Assembly (NCBI GenBank): GCA_002733415.1
Contig: NVVR01000009.1
Location: 1 to 64,000 of the forward strand
Direction: 5' to 3'
Length of the DNA: 64,000 nt
DNA from: Kordia sp.
GTDB lineage: Bacteria; Bacteroidota; Bacteroidia; Flavobacteriales; Flavobacteriaceae
Part shown: positions 43,072-51,465 of the stretch, one piece after another
Position numbering within the stretch: position 1 is the stretch's first letter
Layout of the letters: each line of letters begins with the position of its first letter
The notes under the pieces: generated by a model
What the model saw: only the letters and a program-made list of their open reading frames with translations
The model's database searches: none
Told to the model about the DNA's origin: nothing
Made by a program: the position numbers and the translations under genes

Positions 43072-45183
43072 ATGCAAGTTTCAGAATATCAAGATCTATT
43101 ACTACCAACTTTAAAAAAATATTTTGGATACGATAGTTTTCGTGCAGAACAGCAGGAAATAATTGAATCGGTACTTGCCAAAAATGACAACTTAGTCATT
43201 ATGCCAACCGGAGGAGGAAAATCTATTTGTTTTCAATTACCAGCAATATTATTTAAAGGACTTACCCTTGTAATATCACCTTTAATTGCTTTGATGAAAG
43301 ATCAAGTAGATGGGTTAAAGGCTAATGGTATTCCTGCTAATTTTTTCAACAGCAGTCAAACCAAAGAGGAACACCTACAAATATTTGAAGATATTCATCA
43401 TTCAAAAATAAAGCTGTTATACGTCGCTCCTGAGAGTTTATCACAATTAGAGAATATGGTTAATGAGCAATATATCAGCTGTATTGCTGTTGATGAAGCA
43501 CATTGTATTTCCTCTTGGGGACATGATTTCAGACCGTCGTACCAACAACTGGGGTTTTTAAAGGCTAAACTCCCCAATACACCAATCCTTGCCTTAACAG
43601 CTACTGCCGATAAAGCTACACGTGAGGACATCGTTAATCAATTACGCATCCCTAATGCCTATCAATCAATTTCATCCTTTGATAGAAAAAATATTGAAAT
43701 AGAGGTACGTCCGGCTAATGATCGGGTGTCTCAAATTATAAAGTTTATCCGAAGCAAACCAAATGAAGCTGGTATTGTGTATTGTTTAAGTAGAAAATCT
43801 ACTGAGCAACTAGCTGAAAAATTGCTGTTAAACGGAATTAAAGCAACTACATATCATGCAGGCTTAACTTTTGAAAAACGTAACAAATCACAAGAAGACT
43901 TTATTTTTGATAAAACTCAGGTAGTTTGTGCTACTGTTGCTTTTGGTATGGGAATAGACAAATCCAATGTACGTTGGGTGATACACTATAACATGCCAAA
44001 AAACATAGAAGGGTATTATCAGGAAATTGGACGTTCAGGTAGAGATGGATTAAAAGCAAATGCGTTACTCTTTCATAGTTATTCGGATGTAATACAATTG
44101 AGAAAATTTGCAGAAGGAACTAGTAATTTTGAATTTCAAATTGCAAAATTAGACCGGATGAAGCAATTTTCTGAAGCTACTACCTGCAGAAGGAAAATTT
44201 TGTTGAGTTATTTTGGCGAACTCCTTTCTGAAAACTGTGATAATTGTGACGTATGTAAAAACCCACCTGAATTTTTTAACGGAACTGTTATTGCTCAAAA
44301 AGCATTGTCTACAATTGTACGTTTAAAAGAGTCCGAAGCAACAGGTATTGTTATTGATGTTTTACGAGGCGCTAGGAATGCCACTGTAATCGATAAAAAA
44401 TATGATAGGATTAAAACCCACGGTATTGGAAATGATATTTCTTGGAAGGATTGGCAACATTACATTATTCAATTAGTAAATCAAGGTTATTGCGAAATAG
44501 CTTTTCACAAGCATAATGCCTTACAACTCACTGAATTTTCAAAAAAAGTATTGTTTGATAATGAATTAGTTAAGCTCACAAAACCTGTTGCCATAGCTGA
44601 AAAGGAAACCAAAAAGAAAACCACTAAGAAAGCATCTTCAAGTAATTTATTTGAGCGTTTACGTAAACTACGACATAGCATTGCTTTAGAAGAAGATATT
44701 CCTGCATATTTAGTATTTAATGATGCTACTTTAAAGGATATGGAAATGAATCGTCCAATGAGTGATGAAGAGTTTTTGGACATAAGTGGTGTTGGACAAC
44801 GAAAGTTAGATGTTTATGGAACTGTTTTTATTAATGAAATAATTGCTTTTACTAAAGAGAAAAAGGTAAAAACAAAAAAAGGAAATACTCATAAAATAAC
44901 GTATAAATTATATAAAGAAGGACTAAGTATTGACGAAATCTCAGCAGAAAGAGAATTAGCTCCTACAACCATTTTTTCTCATCTTGCAAAATTATATACT
45001 GATGGAAAGGATGTAGATATTTATGAGTTTATAGACAAAAATGAAGTTGCAGAAGTGAAAAAAGCTAAAGAAACTTTAAAAACCCCTGAAGGTCTAAAAG
45101 CTTATTTTGAATACTTCAAGGAACAAATGGATTACGCTACAATTCGTTTGGCATTGAGTGTTATTGAAAAGGAAAAACAATGA
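43072..45183 (+). CDS. recQ: ATP-dependent DNA helicase RecQ
   Basis: A 703-residue helicase. Walker A MPTGGGKSICFQLPA (about 44-58), motif II AVDEAHCISSWGHDFRP and motif VI EIGRSGRDG. A zinc-binding region with CRRKILLSYFGE and ENCDNCDVC, an RQC winged helix, an HRDC domain (about 520-600) with FERLRKLRHSIALEEDIPAY, and a C-terminal helix-turn-helix extension (about 625-703) follow. It ends with TGA. It lies in line with topB and rluE-like genes and would act with TopB in unwinding and decatenation. Confidence 0.93.
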   Translation: MQVSEYQDLLLPTLKKYFGYDSFRAEQQEIIESVLAKNDNLVIMPTGGGKSICFQLPAILFKGLTLVISPLIALMKDQVDGLKANGIPANFFNSSQTKEEHLQIFEDIHHSKIKLLYVAPESLSQLENMVNEQYISCIAVDEAHCISSWGHDFRPSYQQLGFLKAKLPNTPILALTATADKATREDIVNQLRIPNAYQSISSFDRKNIEIEVRPANDRVSQIIKFIRSKPNEAGIVYCLSRKSTEQLAEKLLLNGIKATTYHAGLTFEKRNKSQEDFIFDKTQVVCATVAFGMGIDKSNVRWVIHYNMPKNIEGYYQEIGRSGRDGLKANALLFHSYSDVIQLRKFAEGTSNFEFQIAKLDRMKQFSEATTCRRKILLSYFGELLSENCDNCDVCKNPPEFFNGTVIAQKALSTIVRLKESEATGIVIDVLRGARNATVIDKKYDRIKTHGIGNDISWKDWQHYIIQLVNQGYCEIAFHKHNALQLTEFSKKVLFDNELVKLTKPVAIAEKETKKKTTKKASSSNLFERLRKLRHSIALEEDIPAYLVFNDATLKDMEMNRPMSDEEFLDISGVGQRKLDVYGTVFINEIIAFTKEKKVKTKKGNTHKITYKLYKEGLSIDEISAERELAPTTIFSHLAKLYTDGKDVDIYEFIDKNEVAEVKKAKETLKTPEGLKAYFEYFKEQMDYATIRLALSVIEKEKQ

Positions 45184-45780
45184 TTTTCCTTTTTAAATTT
45201 TTAGAAGACAATAATAACATAGTTATATTTGTATAAAACACAGCTTATATAAATGACTCATTTATCAGTTTCGTTATACTGAACTTGTTTCAGTATCTCA
45301 CACCCCTACTGATTACCCTGAAATAAATTCAGGGTAACGACAATGTTTAATTTATAGGCCTTTAGATATGTAAACTACTACTTATCTCTATAAATTATAA
45401 CTATAAATCAGTATACAAATATGTTTTATCTAAAATTTCATATGTATCTCTATCTCCTTTTTTAATACATCTGCGTAATAATTACACGTTTGTGCAGAAA
45501 AAATTTAATTTCTTTTTTATACTATTTTCCTCCTTAACCAAATCTCTTAGTCCTTTTTTATCTAAACCCGTAATAACTACGGCTACTCTTGGGTATTTAA
45601 ATTTTGAATTTTATTTTTAGTTCCTGTTGGATAATAATTTATATCTGCAACATATTCTTGTGCTGTTATGAAACATTATGAGTATTCCAAAAAAACCATC
45701 TATCCTATTTCATAATTATTTCTAAAAATCGGACATCTACCCAACACTCTTAGTTACTTATAATCAACACGTTACTATTT
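45184..45780. other. Intergenic region before the peptide array
   Basis: About 600 bp with no credible ORF. It holds a dispersed repeat (45271-45342). The rest is AT-rich with scattered stops on both strands and may include an eroded gene that I cannot identify. Confidence 0.5.
45271..45342. repeat. Dispersed intergenic repeat of the TGAACTTGTTTCA type
   Basis: TACTGAACTTGTTTCAGTA and, 30 bp on, TTACCCTGAATTTATTTCAGGGTAA (written here in reverse sense, arms ACCCTGAA and TTCAGGGT) are two imperfect hairpins. This pair is a familiar intergenic repeat of flavobacterial genomes. Confidence 0.55.
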
Positions 45781-45803
45781 CATGTGTTAAAAAACGTTAA
45801 ATT

Positions 45804-45826
45804 AGTACTTTGTTTTGCATAGTACT
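45804..45826. promoter_or_regulatory. Dyad in the leader of peptide module A
   Basis: AGTACT, 11 bp, AGTACT form a symmetric pair. The surrounding 50 bp, with upstream GTTAAAAAACGTTAAA and downstream GTAA, are conserved in module B (46677-46699) although neighbouring sequence has diverged. Its position about 80-100 bp before the first peptide ATG suits a promoter/operator. PadR-like regulators of flavobacteria may use similar sites (weak inference). Confidence 0.5.
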
Positions 45827-45904
45827 GTAACATAACTGATTTCTGTGCGTCTATTAGGTATATAACAATTTAAATTAATCATCAATCAAAAGAAAGCAAT
45901 CATT

Positions 45905-45991
45905 ATGACAACTACAGCAAACAATCAAATTACTCACAAGTTAAGTACTACAAAAGCAAATGTTTGGAACGCTATAAGACGTTACAGATAA
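45905..45991 (+). CDS. 28-residue peptide, array copy 1 (module A)
   Basis: A complete small ORF with core NNQITHKLSTTKAN (residues 6-19), then VWNAIRRYR and TAA. Five copies occur in this window. They keep this core and the C-terminal WNA-x-RRYR, and differ mostly at third codon positions (CAC/CAT, AAG/AAA, ACT/ACA). That pattern shows translation under selection. The peptide is basic, has a Trp and an amphipathic C-terminus, and lacks a signal peptide. I know no described family. This copy has Ile24 where the others have Lys. Confidence 0.7.
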   Translation: MTTTANNQITHKLSTTKANVWNAIRRYR

Positions 45992-46021
45992 ACTAATTAA
46001 TCATCAATCAAAAAAATCATT

Positions 46022-46108
46022 ATGGCAAATACAGCAAACAATCAAATTACACATAAGTTAAGTACTACTAAAGCAAATGTTTGGAACGCTAAAAGACGTT
46101 ACAGATAA
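46022..46108 (+). CDS. 28-residue peptide, array copy 2 (module A)
   Basis: The second copy, MANTANNQ followed by the shared core and VWNAKRRYR. It starts 117 bp after copy 1. The spacer includes AATCATCAATCAAAA, shared with all other copies, which may hold the translation signal. Residues 2-5 vary between copies while the rest is fixed. Confidence 0.7.
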   Translation: MANTANNQITHKLSTTKANVWNAKRRYR

Positions 46109-46134
46109 TTAACTAATCAATAAATCACTGAGCT

Positions 46135-46269
46135 ATGAAAACGATACAAAAACTTCAAATACGCATGAGTAGAATTGCAAAAAAACAATTAAAAATAAAA
46201 TACTACCCCGAAATGCTTTACAATTATGAAAACCAACTATATAATGGTACTATTACTAGAGTTAGATGA
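46135..46269 (+). CDS. 44-residue basic peptide (module A)
   Basis: A small ORF starting MKTIQKLQIRMSRIAKKQLK and ending YNYENQLYNG-TITRVR, stop TGA. It starts 26 bp after copy 2 and ends 24 bp before the module terminator. A near-identical copy sits at the same place in module B (47110-47244) with only Met27-Leu28 to Ile-Phe and Thr39 to Ala changes. The first half is strongly basic and amphipathic. It has no signal peptide and no known relative that I recognise. Confidence 0.65.
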   Translation: MKTIQKLQIRMSRIAKKQLKIKYYPEMLYNYENQLYNGTITRVR

Positions 46270-46292
46270 ATTATATTTTTCTAAACTGAAGA

Positions 46293-46327
46293 AGTGCTAA
46301 GTTTGACAAATAATCAAACTTAGCACT
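46293..46327. terminator. Terminator of peptide module A
   Basis: AGTGCTAAGTTTGA and TCAAACTTAGCACT form a 14-bp perfect stem with a 7-nt loop, followed by TTT. It is identical to the module B terminator exactly 975 bp downstream. Confidence 0.9.
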
Positions 46328-46349
46328 TTTATAATATTACAACCAATTA

Positions 46350-46590
46350 TTAAGCTGGCTTCTCCCCTTTTAGACATCGGCCTCTTAAATTAATATCCAA
46401 TCAGTTTAAGAAATTACATGAAATTTGATCACCACATTACATATGTTTTTTATGTTCTTCATCCCTAACGATCACGCCTAATTCAATTTATTCAAACCTT
46501 AAATTTCTACAACAACAGTATCACAGAATCATCCATTAAATTAAATTCTAAAGTACAATACCATTATTATTTCTGTACTGCTCTGTGAAG
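46350..46590 (-). pseudogene. Decayed duplicate of the DUF1456 gene
   Basis: Aligned at a constant offset of 975 bp with the intact gene at 47325-47573: the first 90 bp (C-terminal end of the gene) are clearly alike, e.g. the part encoding the AxKPA end and RGPLP region. Frame-breaking changes, including lost bases in CTCCCCTTTTAGAC, then accumulate, and similarity fades by about 46590. It was duplicated with the peptide module and has since degenerated. Confidence 0.7.
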
Positions 46591-46676
46591 TTGTATTTAT
46601 TTAAATATTTTCACAATAACAATAGTCGCTAATAATCAGCAACTTACACCTGCACATGTTAAAAAGTGTTAAAAAC

Positions 46677-46699
46677 AGTACTTTGCTTTACATAGTACT
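46677..46699. promoter_or_regulatory. Dyad in the leader of peptide module B
   Basis: AGTACT-N11-AGTACT again, with upstream GTTAAAAAGTGTTAAA and downstream TGTAA as in module A. A TATCTTTG box, a match to TAnnTTTG, lies 12-20 bp downstream and 35-45 bp before the first peptide ATG. Confidence 0.55.
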
Positions 46700-46753
46700 G
46701 TAAAAAGATTATCTTTGTATGTATATAAGATCTATAACATTAAAAAAAACATT

Positions 46754-46840
46754 ATGGCAACTACAACAAACAATCAAATCACACACAAATTAAGTACTAC
46801 AAAAGCAAATATTTGGAATGCTAAAAGACGTTACAGATAA
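46754..46840 (+). CDS. 28-residue peptide, array copy 3 (module B)
   Basis: MATTTNNQ, then the shared core and IWNAKRRYR, TAA. It is the first of three copies in module B repeated with an exact 121-bp period (starts 46754, 46875, 46996). Synonymous differences from copies 1 and 2 include ATC for ATT and AAA for AAG. Confidence 0.7.
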   Translation: MATTTNNQITHKLSTTKANIWNAKRRYR

Positions 46841-46874
46841 ACAATTAATCATCAATCAAAAAATAACAATCATT

Positions 46875-46961
46875 ATGGCAACTACAGTAAACAATCAAAT
46901 TACACATAAGTTAAGCACTACTAAAGCAAATATTTGGAACGCTAAAAGACGTTACAGATAA
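46875..46961 (+). CDS. 28-residue peptide, array copy 4 (module B)
   Basis: MATTVNNQ, then the shared core and IWNAKRRYR, TAA. 121 bp after copy 3, with the same AATCATCAATCAAAAAATAA spacer. Only residue 5 distinguishes its product from copy 3. Confidence 0.7.
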   Translation: MATTVNNQITHKLSTTKANIWNAKRRYR

Positions 46962-46995
46962 ACAATTAATCATCAATCAAAAAATAACAATTATT

Positions 46996-47082
46996 ATGGA
47001 AACTACAGCAAACAATCAAATTACACATAAGTTAAGCACTACTAAAGCAAATATTTGGAATGCTAAAAGACGTTACAGATAA
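46996..47082 (+). CDS. 28-residue peptide, array copy 5 (module B)
   Basis: METTANNQ, then the shared core and IWNAKRRYR, TAA. It is the last 28-mer, 121 bp after copy 4, and is followed 27 bp later by the 44-residue peptide, the same order as in module A. Confidence 0.7.
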   Translation: METTANNQITHKLSTTKANIWNAKRRYR

Positions 47083-47109
47083 TTATACTAATCAATAAAT
47101 CACTGAGCT

Positions 47110-47244
47110 ATGAAAACGATACAAAAACTTCAAATACGCATGAGTAGAATTGCAAAAAAGCAATTAAAAATAAAATACTACCCCGAAATATTTTACAATT
47201 ATGAAAACCAACTATATAATGGTGCTATTACTAGAGTTAGATGA
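47110..47244 (+). CDS. 44-residue basic peptide (module B)
   Basis: The second copy of the 46135-46269 peptide, at a 975-bp offset. It keeps MKTIQKLQIRMSRIAKKQLK and the ITRVR end. Changes are conservative (Ile-Phe for Met-Leu, Ala for Thr) plus one synonymous AAA/AAG. Retention in both copies supports function. It ends 23 bp before the module terminator. Confidence 0.65.
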   Translation: MKTIQKLQIRMSRIAKKQLKIKYYPEIFYNYENQLYNGAITRVR

Positions 47245-47267
47245 ATTATATTCTTCTAAACAGAAAA

Positions 47268-47302
47268 AGTGCTAAGTTTGACAAATAATCAAACTTAGCA
47301 CT
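47268..47302. terminator. Terminator of peptide module B
   Basis: Identical stem to the module A terminator (14 bp, loop CAAATAA). It is flanked by A and T runs and can also serve the DUF1456 gene ending at 47325 on the minus strand. Confidence 0.9.
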
Positions 47303-47324
47303 TTTATAATATTACAACCAATTA

Positions 47325-47573
47325 TTAAGCTGGTTTCTCCCCTTTTTTAGGCAATGGCCCTCTTAAATGAATAATTAATCCGTTTAAGAAATTACGTAAA
47401 ATCTGATCACCACAATCCATGTATTTATCATGTTCTTCATTTCTAAAGAACGCTCCTAATTCACTTTTTGAAACTTTAAAATCTACTAAAGCACAAATGG
47501 CTACAATATCCGTATCACGTAATTTGTGTGCTACTCTTAATTTTTTAAAAATGTCGTTATTTGTCAATCCCAT
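47325..47573 (-). CDS. DUF1456 family protein (single domain)
   Basis: An 82-residue protein with the DUF1456 pattern NNDIFKKLRVAHKLRDTDIV, FKVSKSELGAFFRNEEH and ILRNFLNGLIIHLRGPLP. Better-known members such as YehS have two such repeats (about 150 residues); this has one. The function is unknown. A decayed duplicate lies at 46350-46590, and the peptide array is convergent with it. Confidence 0.88.
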   Translation of the reverse strand: MGLTNNDIFKKLRVAHKLRDTDIVAICALVDFKVSKSELGAFFRNEEHDKYMDCGDQILRNFLNGLIIHLRGPLPKKGEKPA

Positions 47574-47632
47574 ATCCTTATATATTCAGTATTCAAAAAA
47601 ATGAGGAAAACTCATTTTTTGAAATTCTTAAA

Positions 47633-48754
47633 TTACGCTAAAGTAGCTTCTTTAAATTTAATTCCTAATTCTTTTTGAATTTCGAACACACGTTCTAATT
47701 CAACTGGTAAAATAAAAGCTACTGAAACCCCTTTTTTTCCTGCTCTTGCAGTTCTACCACTCCTGTGCGTATAGTATTCTAACTGTTGTGGTAATTGGTG
47801 GTGCAATACGAATGCTAAATTATGAACATCAATCCCTCGTGCAGAAACATCTGTAGAAATTAACACTTGAATAACTTCCTTCTTAAAAGCACGCATAACT
47901 TTATCACGTTCTTTTTGTTGCATATCACCTTCTAAGGCACCTACTGAAAATCCTTCTTCAGTTAATTCTTTAGCTAATGCTTGAGTGCCTAACTTCGTTT
48001 TACAAAATATGATCCCTCTACCTGCATCTTTTGTTCCTAAATACGCAATAATATCGGAAGTTTTTTCCTTAATGGTTGTTTTAATATATTGATGCGAAAT
48101 GTTGGCATTTACCAATGAATTTTCGTTTACTGCAACTCTTACAGCATTATCAGACATATACATTTTTATGATACGCTTAATCCCTTCTGGCATAGTAGCC
48201 GAAAACAACCATGTGTTTTTAGTTGCTCCTGTATGCGTAAGAATGGTATCTAATTCTTGCTTGAAACCCATACTCAACATTTCATCAGCCTCATCTAAAA
48301 CAACAGTTTTAACTTGACTTAAGTTAACTGTCCCTCTATTGATTAAGTCTATTAGTCTCCCAGGAGTTGCTACTATTACATGAGTAGTTCTTTCTAGTTT
48401 TTTTAATTGCTTATCTATTTTTTCACCTCCAAATACAGCTTCTAAAAATATTTTATCATCAGCGTATTTCGTAAACTTAAATAGTTGCTTTTTAATTTGC
48501 TGTACTAACTCACGAGTTGGAGACAAAATTAACGCTTGTACCTCATCACTATTCGTATCAATATGTTGTAATACTGGAATCCCAAAAGCTGCCGTTTTAC
48601 CTGTTCCAGTTTGTGCTAAACCAATAAAATCAGTTTTTTGTTTCAATAATATCGGAATTCCTTTTTCTTGAATTTCCGTAGGGGTAGTTATGTTTAATTC
48701 TTTCAAAGATTTTACGATATCTTTTCGTACTCCTAAATGTGTAAATGTTGACAT
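47633..48754 (-). CDS. DEAD-box RNA helicase (short form)
   Basis: A 373-residue helicase; I start at Met 48754 (MSTFTHLGVRKDIVKSL), 14 codons inside the longest frame. It has the full set of motifs: AQTGTGKTAAFGIPVL, TPGRLIDL, VLDEADEM, SATMP, ISTDVSARGIDV and HRSGRTARAG. Unlike the helicase at 35452-36801 it lacks a basic tail and ends shortly after the helicase core. It lies 59 bp upstream of DUF1456 on the same strand. Confidence 0.93.
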   Translation of the reverse strand: MSTFTHLGVRKDIVKSLKELNITTPTEIQEKGIPILLKQKTDFIGLAQTGTGKTAAFGIPVLQHIDTNSDEVQALILSPTRELVQQIKKQLFKFTKYADDKIFLEAVFGGEKIDKQLKKLERTTHVIVATPGRLIDLINRGTVNLSQVKTVVLDEADEMLSMGFKQELDTILTHTGATKNTWLFSATMPEGIKRIIKMYMSDNAVRVAVNENSLVNANISHQYIKTTIKEKTSDIIAYLGTKDAGRGIIFCKTKLGTQALAKELTEEGFSVGALEGDMQQKERDKVMRAFKKEVIQVLISTDVSARGIDVHNLAFVLHHQLPQQLEYYTHRSGRTARAGKKGVSVAFILPVELERVFEIQKELGIKFKEATLA

Positions 48755-48892
48755 AATTTTGCTTCTATAGGCCGCAAATATACGCTTAATAAACAAGATA
48801 CTCTCGTATAACTACAATCAAGAGAAAATCAATTTTACCGATGTATGAATTGATAATTAAAACTCATACTGTGATTAAATAGTTAAAAGGTT

Positions 48893-48921
48893 TTGTTTTC
48901 ATTTTAATCGCAGTATTTTTG
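48893..48921 (+). promoter_or_regulatory. Flavobacterial-type promoter of the MscS gene
   Basis: TTG (48893-48895), 18 bp, TATTTTTG (48914-48921). This matches the Bacteroidota consensus TTG-N17..23-TAnnTTTG, 18 bp before the ATG at 48940. Confidence 0.7.
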
Positions 48922-48939
48922 TACTATATCACTATTTAT

Positions 48940-50202
48940 ATGAGAAAAATAACACACCTACTATTTGATACCCTTGTTTCAAAAGGGATAGATACTACAA
49001 TGGCTACATATATTAATATGTTTGTGTTACTCGTTATATTATTGTTACTTCTATGTATTGTTGATTTTATCACTCGTAAGATTATGTTAGCAACTTTTAG
49101 CCGAATTGCTATCAAATCAAAAACAAATTTTGATGATATATTAATCACCAATAAAGCGCCGAGAAATATCGCACATATTATCCCGCTGTTTTTAGCATGG
49201 AAATTTTCCTCTGTAGTCTTTTCAGATTTTCCTTATTTTGAAGGTTTTATAGATAAAGGCTTACAAATTTTCGGAATAGTATTAGCGCTATGGATTGCTA
49301 GAAGTGTTTTAAAGTCATTAAAAGACTTTTTTAAAACCTTACCACGGTTAAAAGACAAGCCTATAGATAGTTATATTCAGGTTTTTATGATTTTTGCCTG
49401 GGCGTTTGGAGTATTATCCGTTTTGGCAATATTAACAAGTACAGAATTAATAGATTTTTTAACAGGAATTGGAGCTGCTTCAGCCATTATTATTTTAATC
49501 TTTCGAGATACTATTTTGGGCTTTGTTGCCAGCATACAAGTGACCATAAACGATATGGTCCGTATTGGTGATTGGATTACTTTTCAGAAATATGGAGCAG
49601 ATGGTGATGTTGTAGAAATTAATTTATCAACCGTTAAAGTTCAAAATTTCGATAAAACCATTACAACAATTCCTACCTATGCCTTGATTTCTGATTCCTT
49701 TAAAAATTGGAGAGGAATGGAAAATTCTGATGGAAGACGTATAAAAAGAGCTTTGCATATTAAATTAAATAGTGTAAAATATCTTTCTAAAACTGATTTA
49801 GAAGCCTTTTCTAAAATTAAAATCATCTCTTCTTATTTAGAAAACAGAAGTCAGAAAATTGATACTTATAATACGGATAAATCTATAGATAAATCACTAT
49901 TACTAAACGGGAGAAACTTAACTAATATTGGTTTATTCCGAAAGTACGCCGAAACGTATTTAAAAAATCATTCCGCTATTAATAAGGACATGATGATTAT
50001 GGCTAGGCAATTGGCTCCTACTACTCAAGGAGTCCCTATAGAAATATATGCGTTTAGCACGGATAAACGATGGGAAAACTACGAGTATATTATGGCTGAT
50101 ATTTTTGATCATCTAATTGCAGCTGTTCCTTATTTTGAATTGGAATTATTTGAATTGCCTAATAACGGTAGTTTTACTCCTTCAAGTGGATTTGACTCTT
50201 AA
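48940..50202 (+). CDS. Mechanosensitive ion channel, MscS family
   Basis: A 420-residue protein starting at ATG 48940 (MRKITHLLFDTLV), just after a good promoter. Hydrophobic helices lie at about residues 25-45, 70-90, 100-120 and 150-170, then the pore-lining helix ITSTELIDFL-GIGAASAIIILIFRD and the MscS beta-domain start TILGFVASIQVTINDMVRIGDWI. The C-terminal cytoplasmic domain (about 240-420) is longer than in MscS and closer to YbdG-type channels. It should protect against osmotic downshock. Confidence 0.9.
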   Translation: MRKITHLLFDTLVSKGIDTTMATYINMFVLLVILLLLLCIVDFITRKIMLATFSRIAIKSKTNFDDILITNKAPRNIAHIIPLFLAWKFSSVVFSDFPYFEGFIDKGLQIFGIVLALWIARSVLKSLKDFFKTLPRLKDKPIDSYIQVFMIFAWAFGVLSVLAILTSTELIDFLTGIGAASAIIILIFRDTILGFVASIQVTINDMVRIGDWITFQKYGADGDVVEINLSTVKVQNFDKTITTIPTYALISDSFKNWRGMENSDGRRIKRALHIKLNSVKYLSKTDLEAFSKIKIISSYLENRSQKIDTYNTDKSIDKSLLLNGRNLTNIGLFRKYAETYLKNHSAINKDMMIMARQLAPTTQGVPIEIYAFSTDKRWENYEYIMADIFDHLIAAVPYFELELFELPNNGSFTPSSGFDS

Positions 50203-50262
50203 AGCTTATCACAAACGAAAAGTAACTTTGACTGATACATTTATAACTAGAAAGTTGATATA

Positions 50263-51462
50263 CTAATTGGATTTTTTTATAAACACAATTTCAACCCTTC
50301 TATTCTCGGACTTCATATTACTTTTTGGCTGAGTTGCTCCTACTCCTTTTGTTTTAATTCTTGAAGCATCAATACTCTTTGAAATAAAATAGCTACTTAC
50401 AGTTTTAGCTCTTTTAACTGACAACAGTTCATTATAATTAAAAGTACCTGTATCATCAGTATGACCGATAATTTCGATTTTTAAATCATTATGTTTCAGC
50501 AATTCTTTTATAATTTCATCAAGTAATTTATATGAATCATTATCTATTATTTTATCTGAAGCAACTTCAAATGTAATATTAAAATCTATTGAAAGTTGAT
50601 CATTAATATTATGTATTTTTTCTGCCAGAGTTTTCTTTTTCCCAATACTTCTAAGTGAATTAGCTTCTAGGAATATAGCTGAATCATACAATTGGTCACC
50701 AACATCACTTATCCCTAATTTAAAATGATATTTTACATCTGGAATAACAATAACTGTAGCATTTAATAATTTTGTAAATCCATCATATTGAAAAGTAAAT
50801 GGTAATTCAAGTTTTGCAATATCATCCCTATACTTATTCAATGTGTCTTTATTCCATGGGATATTAGGCATGTAATATTCACTATTAGTTATATGATTTA
50901 TATAATCTACTGTTATAGGAATGTTTTTATCTCCATTTAATATCGCTATGTTTTCTGATGTCTTTGTTATCGTGTTCGTTACTAAAAAAATAAACGCATC
51001 ATTCACATTTTTATGTACATATTCAGGGTATTCTTCCGATGCAAAGAAAAAATTAAATTGAATTTTATCTGTAGCAGAAATTAAATCAAATTCAAACAAA
51101 GCGGTATCATAACAACCTTTATAGCCTGATATTCTGTTTATATCAGGATCACTCATGAAATTTACTTTTGTACTTTTTCTAGTATCATTATTAGGACCAA
51201 TGGCGTTTTTAACATAACCATTACTCATAATAATACCTTCAGGTATAATATCATTATAATCCAATTTGCACTTAAATTCTCCAAAAGCCTTAGGACTTCC
51301 TTTAATTGATAAATTACTCACGATGATATTTTCAGTATCTCCAAGTAACACAGCCATTAACTCTTCTGCAGTTACCCCATCTTTTATTTTAAGTTGTCCT
51401 TGGGAGAAATGAGTAAAAAGGAATAGTAAAACACATAGGTACTTACTTTTGAATTGTATCAT
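50263..51462 (-). CDS. Choice-of-anchor L domain protein fused to an OmpA-like domain
   Basis: A 399-residue exported protein with a signal peptide ending LFTHFSQG. The choice-of-anchor L domain (about residues 28-260) contains GIIMSNGYVKNAIGPNN and FDLISATDKIQFNFFFASEEYPEYV. A C-terminal OmpA domain (about 290-399) follows, with IEIIGHTDDTG-FNYNELLSVKRAKTVSSYF for peptidoglycan binding. The surface-type domain is thus anchored through OmpA instead of the usual sorting tail. It overlaps no neighbour and lies 3 bp from the DUF1272 gene. Confidence 0.85.
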   Translation of the reverse strand: MIQFKSKYLCVLLFLFTHFSQGQLKIKDGVTAEELMAVLLGDTENIIVSNLSIKGSPKAFGEFKCKLDYNDIIPEGIIMSNGYVKNAIGPNNDTRKSTKVNFMSDPDINRISGYKGCYDTALFEFDLISATDKIQFNFFFASEEYPEYVHKNVNDAFIFLVTNTITKTSENIAILNGDKNIPITVDYINHITNSEYYMPNIPWNKDTLNKYRDDIAKLELPFTFQYDGFTKLLNATVIVIPDVKYHFKLGISDVGDQLYDSAIFLEANSLRSIGKKKTLAEKIHNINDQLSIDFNITFEVASDKIIDNDSYKLLDEIIKELLKHNDLKIEIIGHTDDTGTFNYNELLSVKRAKTVSSYFISKSIDASRIKTKGVGATQPKSNMKSENRRVEIVFIKKSN

Positions 51463-51465
51463 ATG

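Noticed and set aside
45905-47082. CRISPR array reading of the 121-bp periodic repeats
   Set aside because: The repeated part is long, codes for peptides with synonymous changes, and has no unique spacers or cas genes nearby.
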